From Molossus alvarezi (taxonomy: Eukaryota > Chordata > Mammalia > Chiroptera > Molossidae), in contig CM073889.1 in the NCBI GenBank assembly GCA_037176705.1, forward strand, positions 58,521,596 through 58,585,595: a stretch of 64,000 nucleotides of DNA. The letters are read 5' to 3'. A model generated the notes under the pieces. The model had not been told where the DNA came from and did not search any database. It was given only the letters and a program-made list of their open reading frames with translations. Shown in pieces: positions 12,001-23,517 of this stretch (position 1 is the first letter of the stretch; the number at the start of each line of letters is the position of its first letter). Both the position numbers and the translations under genes were made by a program.

Positions 12001-13645
12001 AAAGAACTTCTGGCAGAGAGTAGGAGAAGGAGCAGACAGAGTGCCCCAGAAGAAAAGATCAATCTTTCATATCTTGAGCACAGGGAAAGGGCCCTTTCTC
12101 CTACATGTGAAATGGCTCTGGGTTGGAAACCTGTGCCCGTGTGGCTGAGCCAGGTGGTATGAAGGACTTAGGCATTTGGCCTGGTAGGAGTTTGGGTGGT
12201 GGCCCCACCCAGTGAGGGCTAGGCACACTGAAGGATTGAAATGCCATGTAGGATTGTTTTTGTCTTGTTTTTTTTTTATGTTTTTTATTTTTTAAATATC
12301 CCATCCTGCATGGGGTGACACAAAGGGGGTTCCAGTGACCCAGGCAGAGCTGAAGCATTGGAAGGAGAGGACATGCCCACACTCATATCCTACATGCTAC
12401 AGGCATCATTACCAGTGCAAGTCTGTTTAAAACATCCTGGGCAGGACCTGGATACCCTCACAGAGCCCAATTCTATGGGGGAAAGGAGAGCAGCTCATAA
12501 ACGTGACATTCAATGTGCAAGACACAAGGCAGGCCAAGCTTCTGGGCTATGCAGGTGTTTCTCACTGTACTACTTGGGGCTCCACCCTGATGTGCTTCAG
12601 GGGCCATGCAGGGATAGTGACACACATTAACGTTCACCAGAGAACCTCCCAGGAGGCCCAGGTTAACCACCAAGGGGCCAGATTCAACATCAGAGAAAAA
12701 TCCATTGAACTCCACAAATAGCAGATCCAAAAGTTGTTTTCTTTCTTCTCTTTTATATTTTTATTTCTCTCTTTCCTTTAATATTATTCTTTGCTCCTCT
12801 TTCTGAATTTTTTTAATTTAATTTTTTATTTCTTTTCCCTTTCTCTGTAGTTCTTTTTCTGGTGTATAATTTTATTCATTATAAATACTATGAAAAACTG
12901 ACAGTGGAAAATGAAGAATGACATAACTGAAATAAAGAACACAATGGAAAGAATTAATTGTAGATTTGAAGAAGAAGATAATTGAATCAATGAGTGAGAA
13001 TACATAGTAGGAAAAATAATCACTCAATTAGATAAACACACACAAAAATACCTAAAACACATGAAGACAGTTTAAAGAAACTGGAACAATATGAAACAGA
13101 ACAACATCTGCATCATAGGGGTACCAGAGAGAGAAGAAAGTGAGCAAGGGACAGAGAACGTGTTTGAAGAAGTAATGATGGAAAACTTCCCTAAAGGGAA
13201 AAGTCACACAAGTTCAGGAAGCACAGAGAGTCCCAATCAAGATAATGCCAAAGAGATCCACAGAAAGACACATCATAATTAAAAAGACAAATGTTAAAGA
13301 AAAAGAGAGACTCTGAAGAATAGCAAGACAGAGACAGGCAGTTGCCTATAATGGAGCTCCCATCAGAATGTCAGCTGATTTCTCATCAGAAACACTACAG
13401 TCCAGAAGGGAATGTCATGAATTATTCAAAGTAATAAAAAGCAAGAATCTGAAACCAAGACTACTCTATCCAGCAAGGCTATCATTCAAAATGAAATGAA
13501 GAGCTTCCCAGACAAAAAAAAAAAAAAAAAAAAAAGGCTAAAGAAAAGTATTACTACCAAACCAGCAATGCAAGAAATACTAAAGGAACTGTTATAAGAA
13601 AAAAGAAAAAGAGAGAGAGGAACATAAGTATAAGGAATAAAAACC
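12001..13645 (+). mobile_element. L1-like element with 5' UTR and ORF1 but no ORF2
   Basis: The first part (to about 12.72 kb) aligns with the L1 5' UTR at 59.0-60.2 kb; shared words are 'gcattggaaggagagga', 'gtctgtttaaa' and 'accagagaac'. An AT-rich stretch follows. Then comes ORF1 sequence: the frame at 13,091-13,282 carries 'NNICIIGVPEREESEQGTEN', and the C-terminal part reaches about 13.60 kb with an internal A23 run. No ORF2 is present before the next element. It could be a HAL1-type ORF1-only element or an L1 that lost ORF2. Confidence 0.65.
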
Positions 13646-13945
13646 TGGAAAGTATCATCCTAAGTGAAACAAGCCAAACAGAGAAAGACAAGTATCATAT
13701 GATCTCACTTATTTGTGGAATATAACAATCTGAGGAATGGGGTAGTCCCAGAGATGTGGAAGTGGGGTACAGACTGACAATCTCCAGGAGAAAGGGTGGT
13801 GGGGGAGAGATAAACCACAGAACTTATATGCATGTATGCATGAACAATGGACATGGACAACAAGCTGGGACAGGGCTGGGAGGGAGGGGGAGGGGGGAAT
13901 CAGTGGGGGGAAAAGGAGAAACATCTGTAACAAAAATTAATTAAT
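13646..13945 (+). mobile_element. L1 3' end fragment
   Basis: The segment runs from 'cctggaaagtatcatcctaa' (end of ORF2) through 'tcacttatttgtggaatata' to the tail 'taacaaaaattaattaata'. Its tail served as the insertion site of the following full-length L1. It may instead be the native 3' end of the ORF1-only element just upstream. Confidence 0.8.
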
Positions 13946-13946
13946 A
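13932..13946. repeat. Left target-site duplication of the full-length L1
   Basis: The 15-bp word 'aaaaattaattaata' here is repeated exactly at 19,801-19,815. The two copies bracket the full-length L1 and mark its borders. Confidence 0.9.
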
Positions 13947-14770
13947 GGAGGAAAAAAAAAATGGCGGCGGAGTGAACGGAGCTACACAGACCGTCTCCCA
14001 GAACCAAACTGGAATTACAACTATAACACAGACAAATCGACGGGAAAAAGCAACAGAAAAGCAGCTTGCGAGGACCATACAACGAGGGACACGGACTCCA
14101 TCCCGGTAGGCTTGCGAAGGCGCGAGACGGGGGCTGGGAGCCCACGGTCGGCAGCTCGGCAGCGACCTTAGCTGGGAGCGGCGCCCGCGGGTTACACTCC
14201 CAGGCGGCCCCACAGCGCAGCCGGGACAGAGGCTGAAACAGCCACAGCCACTCACCTTGGGCTCCGGCAGAGGGAGGGCGGACTGGACTGGAACTGTGTC
14301 GGGACACTCGGGGTTTGGAGGGCGCTCAGAGCTTTGGCTGAGTACAGCCACACAGGACTGTGGCCACATTGCTCCTTCCCAGGGCTCTGAGGAGAGGCAG
14401 CAGCCCCTCCCTCGGAGATCCAACCCCACCCTGTGGGCCATTGAAGTGCTAATTGAGGCTCACTAACAACCAGCATCTGCCCCACCCTCGTGAAAGCCCC
14501 TTGGCTGAGCACCAGAGGGAGTTTTTCAATCAACTGACAACCCAAAACTCATCAATTAACCTAGACTGCTAGCATCCAGGCAAAAAGCTAGAGGATAACA
14601 GTACCTTTCCTGGACTGGCAACTTTAACCAGGAAAGTAAGACTTGACAGAGGTGTTCAACGTGGGTCTTCCCTCGCTCATCTAAACACAGGAGAGGGAGC
14701 CACAAATAGCAGAACACCAACACCCACAGGGAGAACTTGACAGGCTCCAAAGCCCACAGTGATAGCCAAA
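13947..14770 (+). promoter_or_regulatory. L1 5' UTR with internal promoter region
   Basis: About 820 bases precede ORF1. The segment starts with an A-run and 'atggcggcgg', where an internal promoter drives transcription from the first base in other mammalian L1s. It is CpG-rich ('ggcgcccgcgggttac' near 14,180). The promoter role is inferred from the family and was not tested. Confidence 0.7.
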
Positions 14771-15652
14771 ATGGTGAAACACAGAAACAGAAGCCAAATG
14801 AAAGAGCAAGACACCTCCACCGAAGATGAGATCAATGTGGAGCAATTAGGCATGTTAACAGAGCTAGAATTCAGAGCCATGATCTTGAGGAAGCTGAACA
14901 GCATGAGTAAGGACATAGAGACACTGAAAATAAGCCAAATGGAAATTAAAAACCAACAAGAAGAGATAAAAAATGACATATCCGAAATGAAAAACACATT
15001 GGAAGGTTTAAAAAGCAGAGTAGGGGAAGCTGAGGACCGGATCAGTGAATTAGAAGACAGGGTAGAAAAAATCAACCAATCAGAAAAACAAAAGGAAAAA
15101 ACTATTAAAAAACAGGAAGACAGCTTAAGAGAATTGTGGGACAACTGGAAACGTAATAATATTCGCATCATAGGAGTCCCCGAAGAAGAAGAAAAGGAGC
15201 AAGGGATAGAGAATATATTCAAAAAAATAGTGAGAGAAAACTTCCCTAATTTGGTGAAGGAAGAAGGCATTCAAGTTCAAGAAGCACAGAGAGTCCCAAG
15301 TAAGAAGAACCCAAACAGGCCCACACCAAGACACATAGTAATTAAAATGCCACAAATTAAAGACAAAGAGAGAATCCTAAAAGCAGCAAGAGATAAGCAA
15401 CAGGTTACCTACAAAGGGAACCCCATAAGGCTCTCAGCTGACTTCTCACAAGAAACACTACAGGCCAGAAGAGAATGGCATGAAGTAATCAAAGTCATGA
15501 AAAACAAGAATCTGAATCCAAGACTACTCTACCCAGCAAGGCTATCATTCAAAATAGAAGATCAAATAAAGAGCTTCCCAGACAAAAAAAAGCTAAGGGA
15601 ATACATTAGCACCAAACCAGCACTGCAAGAAATGTTAAAAGGACTGCTGTAA
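14771..15652 (+). CDS. L1 ORF1 protein, intact
   Basis: The frame encodes 293 residues from ATG at 14,771. An upstream in-frame GTG at 14,759 is not the likely start. L1 ORF1p is a trimeric RNA-binding chaperone that coats L1 RNA in the cytoplasm. The N-terminal half is a charged coiled coil rich in E, K and Q (about residues 40-125, for example 'LKSRVGEAEDRISELEDRVE'). The RNA-recognition part follows with 'NNIRIIGVPEEEEKEQGIEN' (about 130-150), and the C-terminal domain ends with 'PALQEMLKGLL'. The length is slightly shorter than human ORF1p. No stop or frameshift is present, so this copy could still make protein. It ends 45 bases before ORF2. Confidence 0.93.
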   Translation: MVKHRNRSQMKEQDTSTEDEINVEQLGMLTELEFRAMILRKLNSMSKDIETLKISQMEIKNQQEEIKNDISEMKNTLEGLKSRVGEAEDRISELEDRVEKINQSEKQKEKTIKKQEDSLRELWDNWKRNNIRIIGVPEEEEKEQGIENIFKKIVRENFPNLVKEEGIQVQEAQRVPSKKNPNRPTPRHIVIKMPQIKDKERILKAARDKQQVTYKGNPIRLSADFSQETLQARREWHEVIKVMKNKNLNPRLLYPARLSFKIEDQIKSFPDKKKLREYISTKPALQEMLKGLL

Positions 15653-15697
15653 TTAGCAGGAGAAGTGGGAAGAAAAATAGAACCACACTAAACAAAA

Positions 15698-18600
15698 ATG
15701 GCAATAAATAAGTACATATCAATAATCACCTTAAACGTAAATGGATTGAATGCTCCCATAAAGAGACACAGAGTAGCTGATTGGATAAGAAAGCATGACT
15801 CATCTATATGTTGTTTACAAGAGACCCACCTCTCAACAAAAGACTCACATAGGTTGAAAGTGAAGGGATGGAAAAAAATTTTCCAAGCAAATGGAAAGCA
15901 AAAAAAAGCTGGGGTAGCAATTCTCATATCTGATAAAATAGATTTCAAAATGAAGACCATAACTAGAGACAAAGAAGGCCACTACATAATATTGAAAGGA
16001 TCTATCCAACAGGAAGATATAACCTTGATAAACATATATGCACCCAATATAGGAGCACCAAAATATATTAAAAATCTTCTGGAGGACTTCCAAGGAGAAA
16101 TCGACAACAATACAATCATAGCAGGGGACTTCAACACCCCGTTGACAGCACTAGATAGATCCTCTAGGCAAAAAATTAGCAAGGAAACAGAGACTCTAAA
16201 TGAAGCACTAGACCAAATGGATTTCATAGATATCTACAGAGAATTACACCCCAAAACTACAGAATACACATTCTTCTCAAGTGCACATGGGACATTCTCA
16301 AAGATAGACCACATGATAGGACACAAACTAAATCTCTACAAGTTCAAGAAGATTGAAATCATATCAAGCATCTTCTCAGATCACAGTGGCATGAAACTAG
16401 AAATCAATTGCAACAAGAACATGCAAAGACATTTCAACACATGGAGGCTAAATAGCATGTTATTAAACAATGAATGGGTCACCGAGGAGATCAAGGAAGA
16501 AATTAAAAACTTCCTGGAAACCAATGAAAATGAACACACAACAACACAAAATCTATGGGATGCAGCGAAAGCAGTTCTGAGAGGGAAGTTCATAGCACTA
16601 CAGGCCTACCTCAAAAAACAAGAAAAATTTCTAATTGACTGTCTAACCTCACAACTTAAAGAATTAGAAAGCAAACAAAAAGAAATCCCCAGAGCAAGTA
16701 GAAGGAAGGAAATAGTAAAGATCAGAGCAGAAATAAATGACATAGAGACCAAAAAACAATTCAAAGGATCAATGAAACAAAGAGCTGGTTTTTCGAAAAG
16801 ATAAACAAGATTGATGGACCCTTAGCTAGACTCACCAAGAAACAAAGAGAGAGAACCCAAATACACAAAATCAGAAATGAAAGAGGAGAAGTAACAACCA
16901 ACACCACGGAAATACAAAAGATCGTTAACAACTACTATGAACAACTATATGGCAACAAATTCGACAATCTAAGCGAAATGGACAAATTTCTAGAAACACA
17001 CAGTCTCCCAAAACTATTCCCAGAAGAGATAGAAAACTTGAACAGACCAATAACAACTAAGGAAATAGAAGAGGTAATCAAGACTCTCCCAGCAAACAAA
17101 AGCCCAGGCCCAGATGGTTTCACGGGGGAGTTTTACCAAACATTCAAAAAAAAACTAACACCCATTCTCCTCAAACTATTTCAAAAAGTTCAAGAAGAAG
17201 GAAGACTTCCAAACACGTTCTATGAGGCCAGCATAATTCTAATTCCAAAACCAGAAAAAGACACTACGAAGAAAGAAAACTACAGGCCAATATCCCTGAT
17301 GAACATAGACGCCAAAATCCTGAACAAAATATTAGCAAATCGGATCCAGAAATACATCAAAAAAATTATTCACCATGACCAAGTGGGATTCATTCCAGGG
17401 ATGCAAGGCTGGTACAATATTCGCAAATCAATAAATGTGATACACCACATAAACAAAATGAAGAATAAAAACCACATGATCATATCAATAGATGCTGAAA
17501 AAGCATTTGACAAAATCCAGCATCCATTTCTGATAAAAACGCTCAGCAATGTGGGAATAGAGGGATCATATCTCGACATAATAAAGGCCATATATGAAAG
17601 ACCTACAGCCAACATCATACTCAATGGACAGAAACTAAAAACATTTCCATTAAGAACAGGAACAAGACAGGGATGTCCACTTTCGCCACTCTTATTTAAC
17701 ATTGTACTGGAAGTCTTAGCCACAGCAATCAGACATGAAAAAAAAATAAAAGGGATCCAAATTGGAAAGGAGGAAGTGAAACTGTCATTATTTGCAGATG
17801 ACATGATATTGTACATAGAAAACCCTAAAGAATCCATCAAAAATATATTAGACTTAATAAATGAATTTGGCAAAGTAGCAGGATACAAAATTAACGTCAA
17901 GAAATCGACGGCATTCTTGTACATCAATGATGAACTCACAGAAAGAGAAACTGAAAAAACAATCCCATTTACCATCGCTCCAAAAAAATTACGATACCTA
18001 GGAATAAACTTAACCAAAGAAGTAAAGGACCTATTTGCAGAAAACTACAGGTCATTGAAAAAAGAAATAGAGGAAGATATAAAAAAGTGGAAGCACATAC
18101 CCTGTTCATGGATTGGAAGAATTAACATAATTAAAATGTCCATACTACCCAAAGCAATCTATAGATTCAATGCAATCCCCATCAAAGTACCAACGACATA
18201 TTTCATAGAACTAGAACAAATACTTCAAAAGTTCATATGGAACCAAAAAAGACCCTGAATAGCCACAGCAATCTTGAAAAAGAAGAACAAAGTAGGTGGG
18301 ATCACAATACCAGATTTCAGGTTATACTACAAAGCGACTGTAACCAAAACAGCCTGGTACTGGCACAAGAACAGGCATATAGACCAGTGGAACAGAACTG
18401 AAAACCCAGAAATGGACCCAAGGCAATACGCTCAATTAATATTTGACAAAGGTGGCAAGAGCATACAGTGGAGTAAAGACAGCCTCTTTAATAAATGGTG
18501 TTGGGAAAATTGGACAGCTACATGCAAAAAAATGAAACTAGACCATCAACTTACACCATACACAAAAATAAACTCAAAATGGATAAAAGACTTAAATGTG

Positions 18601-19521
18601 ACCCGTGAATCCATAAAAATTCTAGAAGAAAATGTAGGCAACAAAATTTCGGACATCATACGGAGCAGAATTTTCACTGATACATCACCCAAGGCAACAG
18701 AAATAAAGGAGAAAATGAACACATGGGACTACATCAAACTAAAAAGCTTCTGCACAGCAAAAGAAACAATCATCAAAATGGAAAGGCAACCCACTGTATG
18801 GGAGAACATCATTGCCAATGATGTATCAGATAAGGGGTTAATTTCCAGTATATATAGAGTGCTCATACAACTCCACAAAAGGAAGGCAAAGAACCCAATT
18901 AAAAAATGGGCAGAGGAGCTGAATAGACACCTCTCCAAACAGGACATACAAATGGCCAAAAGACACATGAAGAAATGCTCAATATCACTAATCATCAGAG
19001 AGATGCAAATTAAAACAACAATGAGGTATCACCTCACACCTGTCAGAATGGCCGCCATCAACAAATCATCAAACAACAAGTGTTGGCGAGGGTGTGGAGA
19101 AAAGGGGACTCTAATACACTGCTGGTGGGAATGCAGACTGGTGCAGCCGCTATGGAAAACAATATGGTGCTACCTCAAGAAATTAAAAATTGAACTTCCA
19201 TTTGACCCAGTGATCCCACTGCTGGGAATATACCCTAAGAAGCCTGAAACACCAATCAGGAAGAATATATGTACCCCCATGTTCATAGCAGCACTATTTA
19301 CAATAGCTAAGATCTGGAAACAGCCCAAGTGTCCACCAGTAGACGAATGGATAAAAAAGCTGTGGTACATATACACAATGGAGTACTATGCAGCGGTAAG
19401 AAAGAAAGATCTCTTATCCTTTGAGACGACATGGAGGGACCTGGAAAGTATTATCCTAAGTGAAAGAAGCCAAGCAGAAAAAGACAAATACCACATGATC
19501 TCACTTATATACGGAATATAA
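15698..19521 (+). pseudogene. L1 ORF2 (endonuclease and reverse transcriptase), two lesions
   Basis: ORF2 protein nicks target DNA and reverse transcribes L1 RNA. The endonuclease lies at the N-terminus, with '[15 protein letters not shown]', 'QETHL' and 'AGDFNTPL' visible. Reverse transcriptase follows, with the catalytic 'FADD' at 17,791-17,802. A C-terminal cysteine-rich segment, '[18 protein letters not shown]', lies near 19,080. Two breaks are seen. The first is a one-base loss in an A-run near 16,751-16,756, after which the frame moves from frame 2 to frame 1. The second is TGA at 18,256-18,258, at a position consistent with CpG decay of an arginine codon. Otherwise the region is open to the stop at 19,521. 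The span fits a protein of about 1,274 residues, the usual L1 length. Confidence 0.92.
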
Positions 19522-19800
19522 TGAACATAACAGTCTGAGGAATACAGTAGACCCAGACACATGGAAGTAGGGCACAGACTGACATCCCTCAGAAGAGGGG
19601 ATGGGGGGTGGGGGGTGGGAAGATAAACCACAGAACTTATATGCATGTATGCATGACCAATGGACATGGACAACTAAGCCGGGGAAAGGGTGGAGGGGGG
19701 GTAGGGTGGGGGTGCCAATGGGGTAAAAAGGTAAAATATCTGTAGCAAAAATAAAAAATAAAAAATAAATAAATAAAAAAAAAAAAAAAAAAAAGAAAAA
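19522..19800 (+). other. L1 3' UTR and A-rich tail
   Basis: The segment holds a G-rich tract (runs of G between 19,598 and 19,710), then 'gtagcaaaaataaaaaataa' and a long A run. The right target-site duplication (19,801-19,815) follows directly. Confidence 0.9.
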
Positions 19801-20049
19801 AAAAATTAATTAATAAAAAAAAGAATGAAAATGGCAATAAGTACCTATCAATAATAACCTTAAATGCAAATGGATTAAATGCTTCAACCAAAAGATATAA
19901 AGTAGCTGAATGTATAAGAAAACATGTCCATATGTATGTTGTCTATAAGAGACCCACCTCAGAAGAAAAGACTCACACAGGATAAAAATGAAGGAATATA
20001 AAACATGTTTCCATGTAAGTGGAAACAAAGAAAAAGCTGGGGTAGTGAT

Positions 20050-20140
20050 TATACATACATATACATATATATATATACACACACACATATACATATACAT
20101 TTATATATATATATGTATATATATATATTTATACTTCTAG
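20050..20140. repeat. (TA/CA)n low-complexity array
   Basis: Alternating 'atacatatac', 'acacacac' and 'tatatata' blocks lie inside the older L1 ORF2. It probably grew from a short AT/CA seed after insertion. Confidence 0.9.
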
Positions 20141-21349
20141 ACAAAGTCCATAAGAAGAGACAAAAAAGTCACTACATAATACTAAAGGAATCAATCAGAC
20201 AAGAGGCTATAACCATGGTATACATATATTCACCTAATATAGGAGCACCAAAATATATTTAAAAACTTCTAGAGAACTTTAAGTCATAGTAGGGGACTTT
20301 AACACCCCACTAACATCACTAGATAGATCTTTTAGACACAAAATGAACCAGGAAACAGTGACCTTAAATGACACACTGTATCAGATGGATTTAATTGATA
20401 TATACAGAACATTTAATCCCCAAACTACAGAATATAAATTCTTCTCAAGTGCACATGGGACATTCTCAAAGATAGACCACATGTTAGGACAAAAAGACAA
20501 GTCTCTACAAGTTCAAGAAGATGAAATAATATCAAGCATTTTCTTGGATCACAATAGCTTGAAACTAGAAATAAACTACAATAAACACTCAAAAAATTCA
20601 AACACATGGAGGCTAAATAGCATGTTATTAAACAATAAATGGGTTACCAATGAGATCAAAGAATAAATTGAAAACTTTCTGGAGACAAATGAAAATGAAC
20701 ACATACCACCTCAAAATCTATGGGACACAGAGAAAGCAGTCCTGATAAAAACTCTCGCCAAAGTGGGAATAGAGGAATCATACCTAAACATGATAAAAGC
20801 TGTATATAACACACCCACAATCAACATCATTCTCAGTGGGAAAAAAAATTTAGTGTTTCCCTTAAGAACAGAAACAAAACTGGGATGTCTCCATTCTTAT
20901 TTAACATAGTACTGGAAGTCATAGCCACAGTGATAATATAAGAAGAAAAAAAATAAAAGGCATTCAAATTGTAAAAAAGGAAGTAAAACAGTAATTATTC
21001 ACAGATGAAATGATATTTTACATAGAATACCCTAAAGACTCCACTTAAAAACTAATAGATTTAATAAATGAATTTAACAAAGTAGCACAATACAAAATTA
21101 TCATCCAGAAATTGATGGCATATTTATACATCAATAATTAACTCTGAAAAAGAGAAACTAAAAAGGAAAAAGGAATTTTTAATTGCAACAACAAAAAAAT
21201 AATAATGTAAACTCAACCAAGGAGGTAAAAGACCTATACTCTGAAAGCTATAGGACATTGAAAAAATAAATAAAGATACAAACATGTAGAAGCATATACC
21301 GTGTTCATAGATTGGAAGAATTGGCATAATTAAAATGTCCATACTGCCC

Positions 21350-21556
21350 AGCCAGTGTGGCCCAGTGGTTGAATGTTGCCTAGTGAATGAAGAGGTTTCC
21401 AGTTTGATTCCCAGTCAGGGCACATGCTCAGGTTGTGGGCCCAATCCCCAGTGGGGGGCATGCAGGAGGCGGCTAGTCAATTTTCTCTCTCATCAATATT
21501 TCTCTCTCTCCCTTTCCCTTTCTCTCTCTCTAAAAATCAATAAAGAAAAAAATTTT
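21350..21556 (+). mobile_element. VES-type SINE with 17-bp target-site duplication
   Basis: Head 'agccagtgtggcccagtggt', 'gtttgattcccagtcagggc', 'caggaggcggctagtcaatt', CT-rich run and A-rich tail. The flanks 'aaatgtccatactgccc' (21,333-21,349) and 'aaatgtccatactaccc' (21,557-21,573) are a duplication with one mismatch. It lies inside the older L1. Confidence 0.95.
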
Positions 21557-22004
21557 AAATGTCCATACTACCCAAAGTAATTTATAGATTCAGTGCAATC
21601 CCTATTTAAATGCCAGTGGCATATTTCATAAATCTAAAACAAATATTCTAAAATATTTATATGGAACAAAAAAGCTGCATCAATCTTGAGAAAGAAGAAC
21701 AAAGTTGAAAGAATCGAATACCAGATATCAAAGTATACTACAGAGTCATTGTAATAAAAAATAGCCTGGTACAGGCACAAAAACCAGCATATAGATCAAT
21801 ATAATAGAATACAGATCCCAGAAATTGACCAACAACATCATGGAAAATTAATATTTGACAAAGGAGGCAAGAGCATAGAATGAAGTAAAGAGAGTCTCTT
21901 CAATAAATGGTGTTGGGAAAATTGGACAGGTACTTGCAAAAAATAAAACTAGACCACCAACTTATCTCATAGAGAGGAGTAAACTCAAAATGGATAAAAG
22001 ACTT

Positions 22005-22251
22005 GCCCTGGCCGGTTTGGCTCAGCGGTTGGAGCGTCCGCCTGCGGTCCGGAGAGACCCGGGTTCGGTTCCCGGTAAGGGCACGTACCTCGGTTGCAGT
22101 TTGTCCCCGGCCCTGGTTGGTCGTGCGGGTGGCAGCCACTCGATGTGTCCCTTTCACATCGATGTTTCCCTCTCTCTCTCTTCCTCTCTCTCCCTCCCAC
22201 TCTGTCTGTACAAAAAATGGAAAAATGTCCTCGAATGAGGATAAAAAAAAA
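22005..22251 (+). mobile_element. Young VES SINE with perfect 18-bp target-site duplication
   Basis: It starts 'gccctggccggtttggctca', includes 'gagacccgggttcggttccc' (a well-kept B-box), a CT-rich run and 'aaatgtcctcgaatgaggat', and ends in an A run. 'aaaatggataaaagactt' is repeated exactly at 21,987-22,004 and 22,252-22,269. CpG sites are largely intact. This is the freshest SINE in the window, and it sits in the older L1. Confidence 0.97.
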
Positions 22252-23517
22252 AAAATGGATAAAAGACTTAAATGTAAGTCACAAACCCATACAAATCCTA
22301 GAAGAAACCAGAAGCAGTAGAATCCAGACATCACACATAGCATAATTTTTACTGATACATCTCCTAGGGCAAGAGAAAAAAATTAATAAATTGAACTACA
22401 TCAAGCTAAAAAGCTTCTGCACAGCAAATGAAACCACCAACAAAATGAAAAGGGAACCCACTGTAAAAGAGAAGATAATCACCAATGATATATCTGATAA
22501 GGGGTTAATTTTCAAAATATATAAAGAACTCATACAACTCAACAAAAGGAAGATAATCCAATTTTAAATGGGCAAAACCCTGAATAGACACTTCTTTAAG
22601 GAAGACATACAGATGGTCAATAGATATATAAAAAAATTCTCAACATCACTAATCATCAGAGAGATTCAAAATAAAACTACATCTAGGTATCTCCTCAATC
22701 CTGCCAAAATAGCTACCATCAATAAATCAACAAACTTCAAGTGCTGGTGAGGATGTGGAGCAAAGAGAATTCTAATACACTGTTTGTGGAATTGCAGACT
22801 GGTGCAACCACTATGAAAAACAGTATGGAGTTTACTCAAAAAATTAAAAATGGGACTGCTGTTTGACCGAGCAATCCCACTTTTAGGACTATATTTTAAG
22901 AATCCCGAAACACCAGTCAGAAAGACTATATGCACCCCTATGTTCATAGCAGCACTATTCAAAATAGCTAAGATTTGGAAACAGCCCAAGGGCCCAAAAG
23001 TAGATGAGAAGATAAAAGAGCTTTGGTACATTTACACAATGGAATACTATGCAGCTATAAAAAAGAAAGATCTCTTAACCTTTCTTTTTTTTCTTATTTT
23101 TTTTATTAATTAATTTTTGTTAGAGATGTTTCTCATTTTCACCCCACTGTTCCCCACTCCACCTCCCTGCCTGCTCTTTCCCCAGATTTTTGATCATGTC
23201 CATCCACTGTTCATGCATACATGCATATAAGTTCTGTGGTTTATCTCTCCCCCACCACCCCCCTCTTTAGGGGATTATCAGTCTTTACCCCGCTTCCGCG
23301 TCTCTAGGACTACCCCATTCCTCAGACTGTTATGTTCATTATATTCCACAAATAAGTGAGATCATATGAAACTTGTCTTTCTCTGTTTGGCTTGTTTCAC
23401 TTAGGATGATACTTTCCAGGTCCCTCCATGTAGTCTCAAAGGGTAAAAGATCTTTCTTTCTTACAGCTGCATAGTACTCCATTGTGTATATGTACCACTG
23501 CTTTTTTATCCATTCGT

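Larger units (their letters stand above)
13947..19800 (+). mobile_element. Full-length young L1 retrotransposon
   Basis: This 5.85-kb element has all L1 parts: a CpG-rich 5' UTR starting near 'atggcggcggagtgaacgga' (13,961), ORF1, a 45-base spacer, ORF2, a 3' UTR with a G-rich tract (19,580-19,710) and an A-rich tail. Perfect 15-bp target-site duplications flank it. CpG content in the 5' UTR is high and decay is low, so it is a recent insertion compared with neighbouring copies. Only two lesions are visible, both in ORF2. It sits tail to tail with an antisense full-length L1 that begins 3.3 kb further on. Confidence 0.95.
19824..23085 (+). mobile_element. Older L1, left part (ORF2), interrupted
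   Basis: The copy begins at the ORF2 start ('aaaatggcaataagtacc') and runs to the C-terminal region ('cactatgaaaaacagtatgg', 'gcagctataaaaaagaaaga'). Many stops and shifts are present. The segment between the endonuclease and the reverse transcriptase is missing at about 20.74 kb, where 'gaaagcagtcctgataaaaa' joins two distant parts. Two VES SINEs and a TA/CA array lie inside. The antisense L1 at 23,086 splits it; its 3' end resumes at 29,348. Confidence 0.9.

Noticed and set aside
22005..22100. tRNA gene, suggested by A-box and B-box-like words
   Set aside because: The words belong to the tRNA-derived head of a VES SINE, followed by the SINE body and tail. No true tRNA fold or 3' end is seen.
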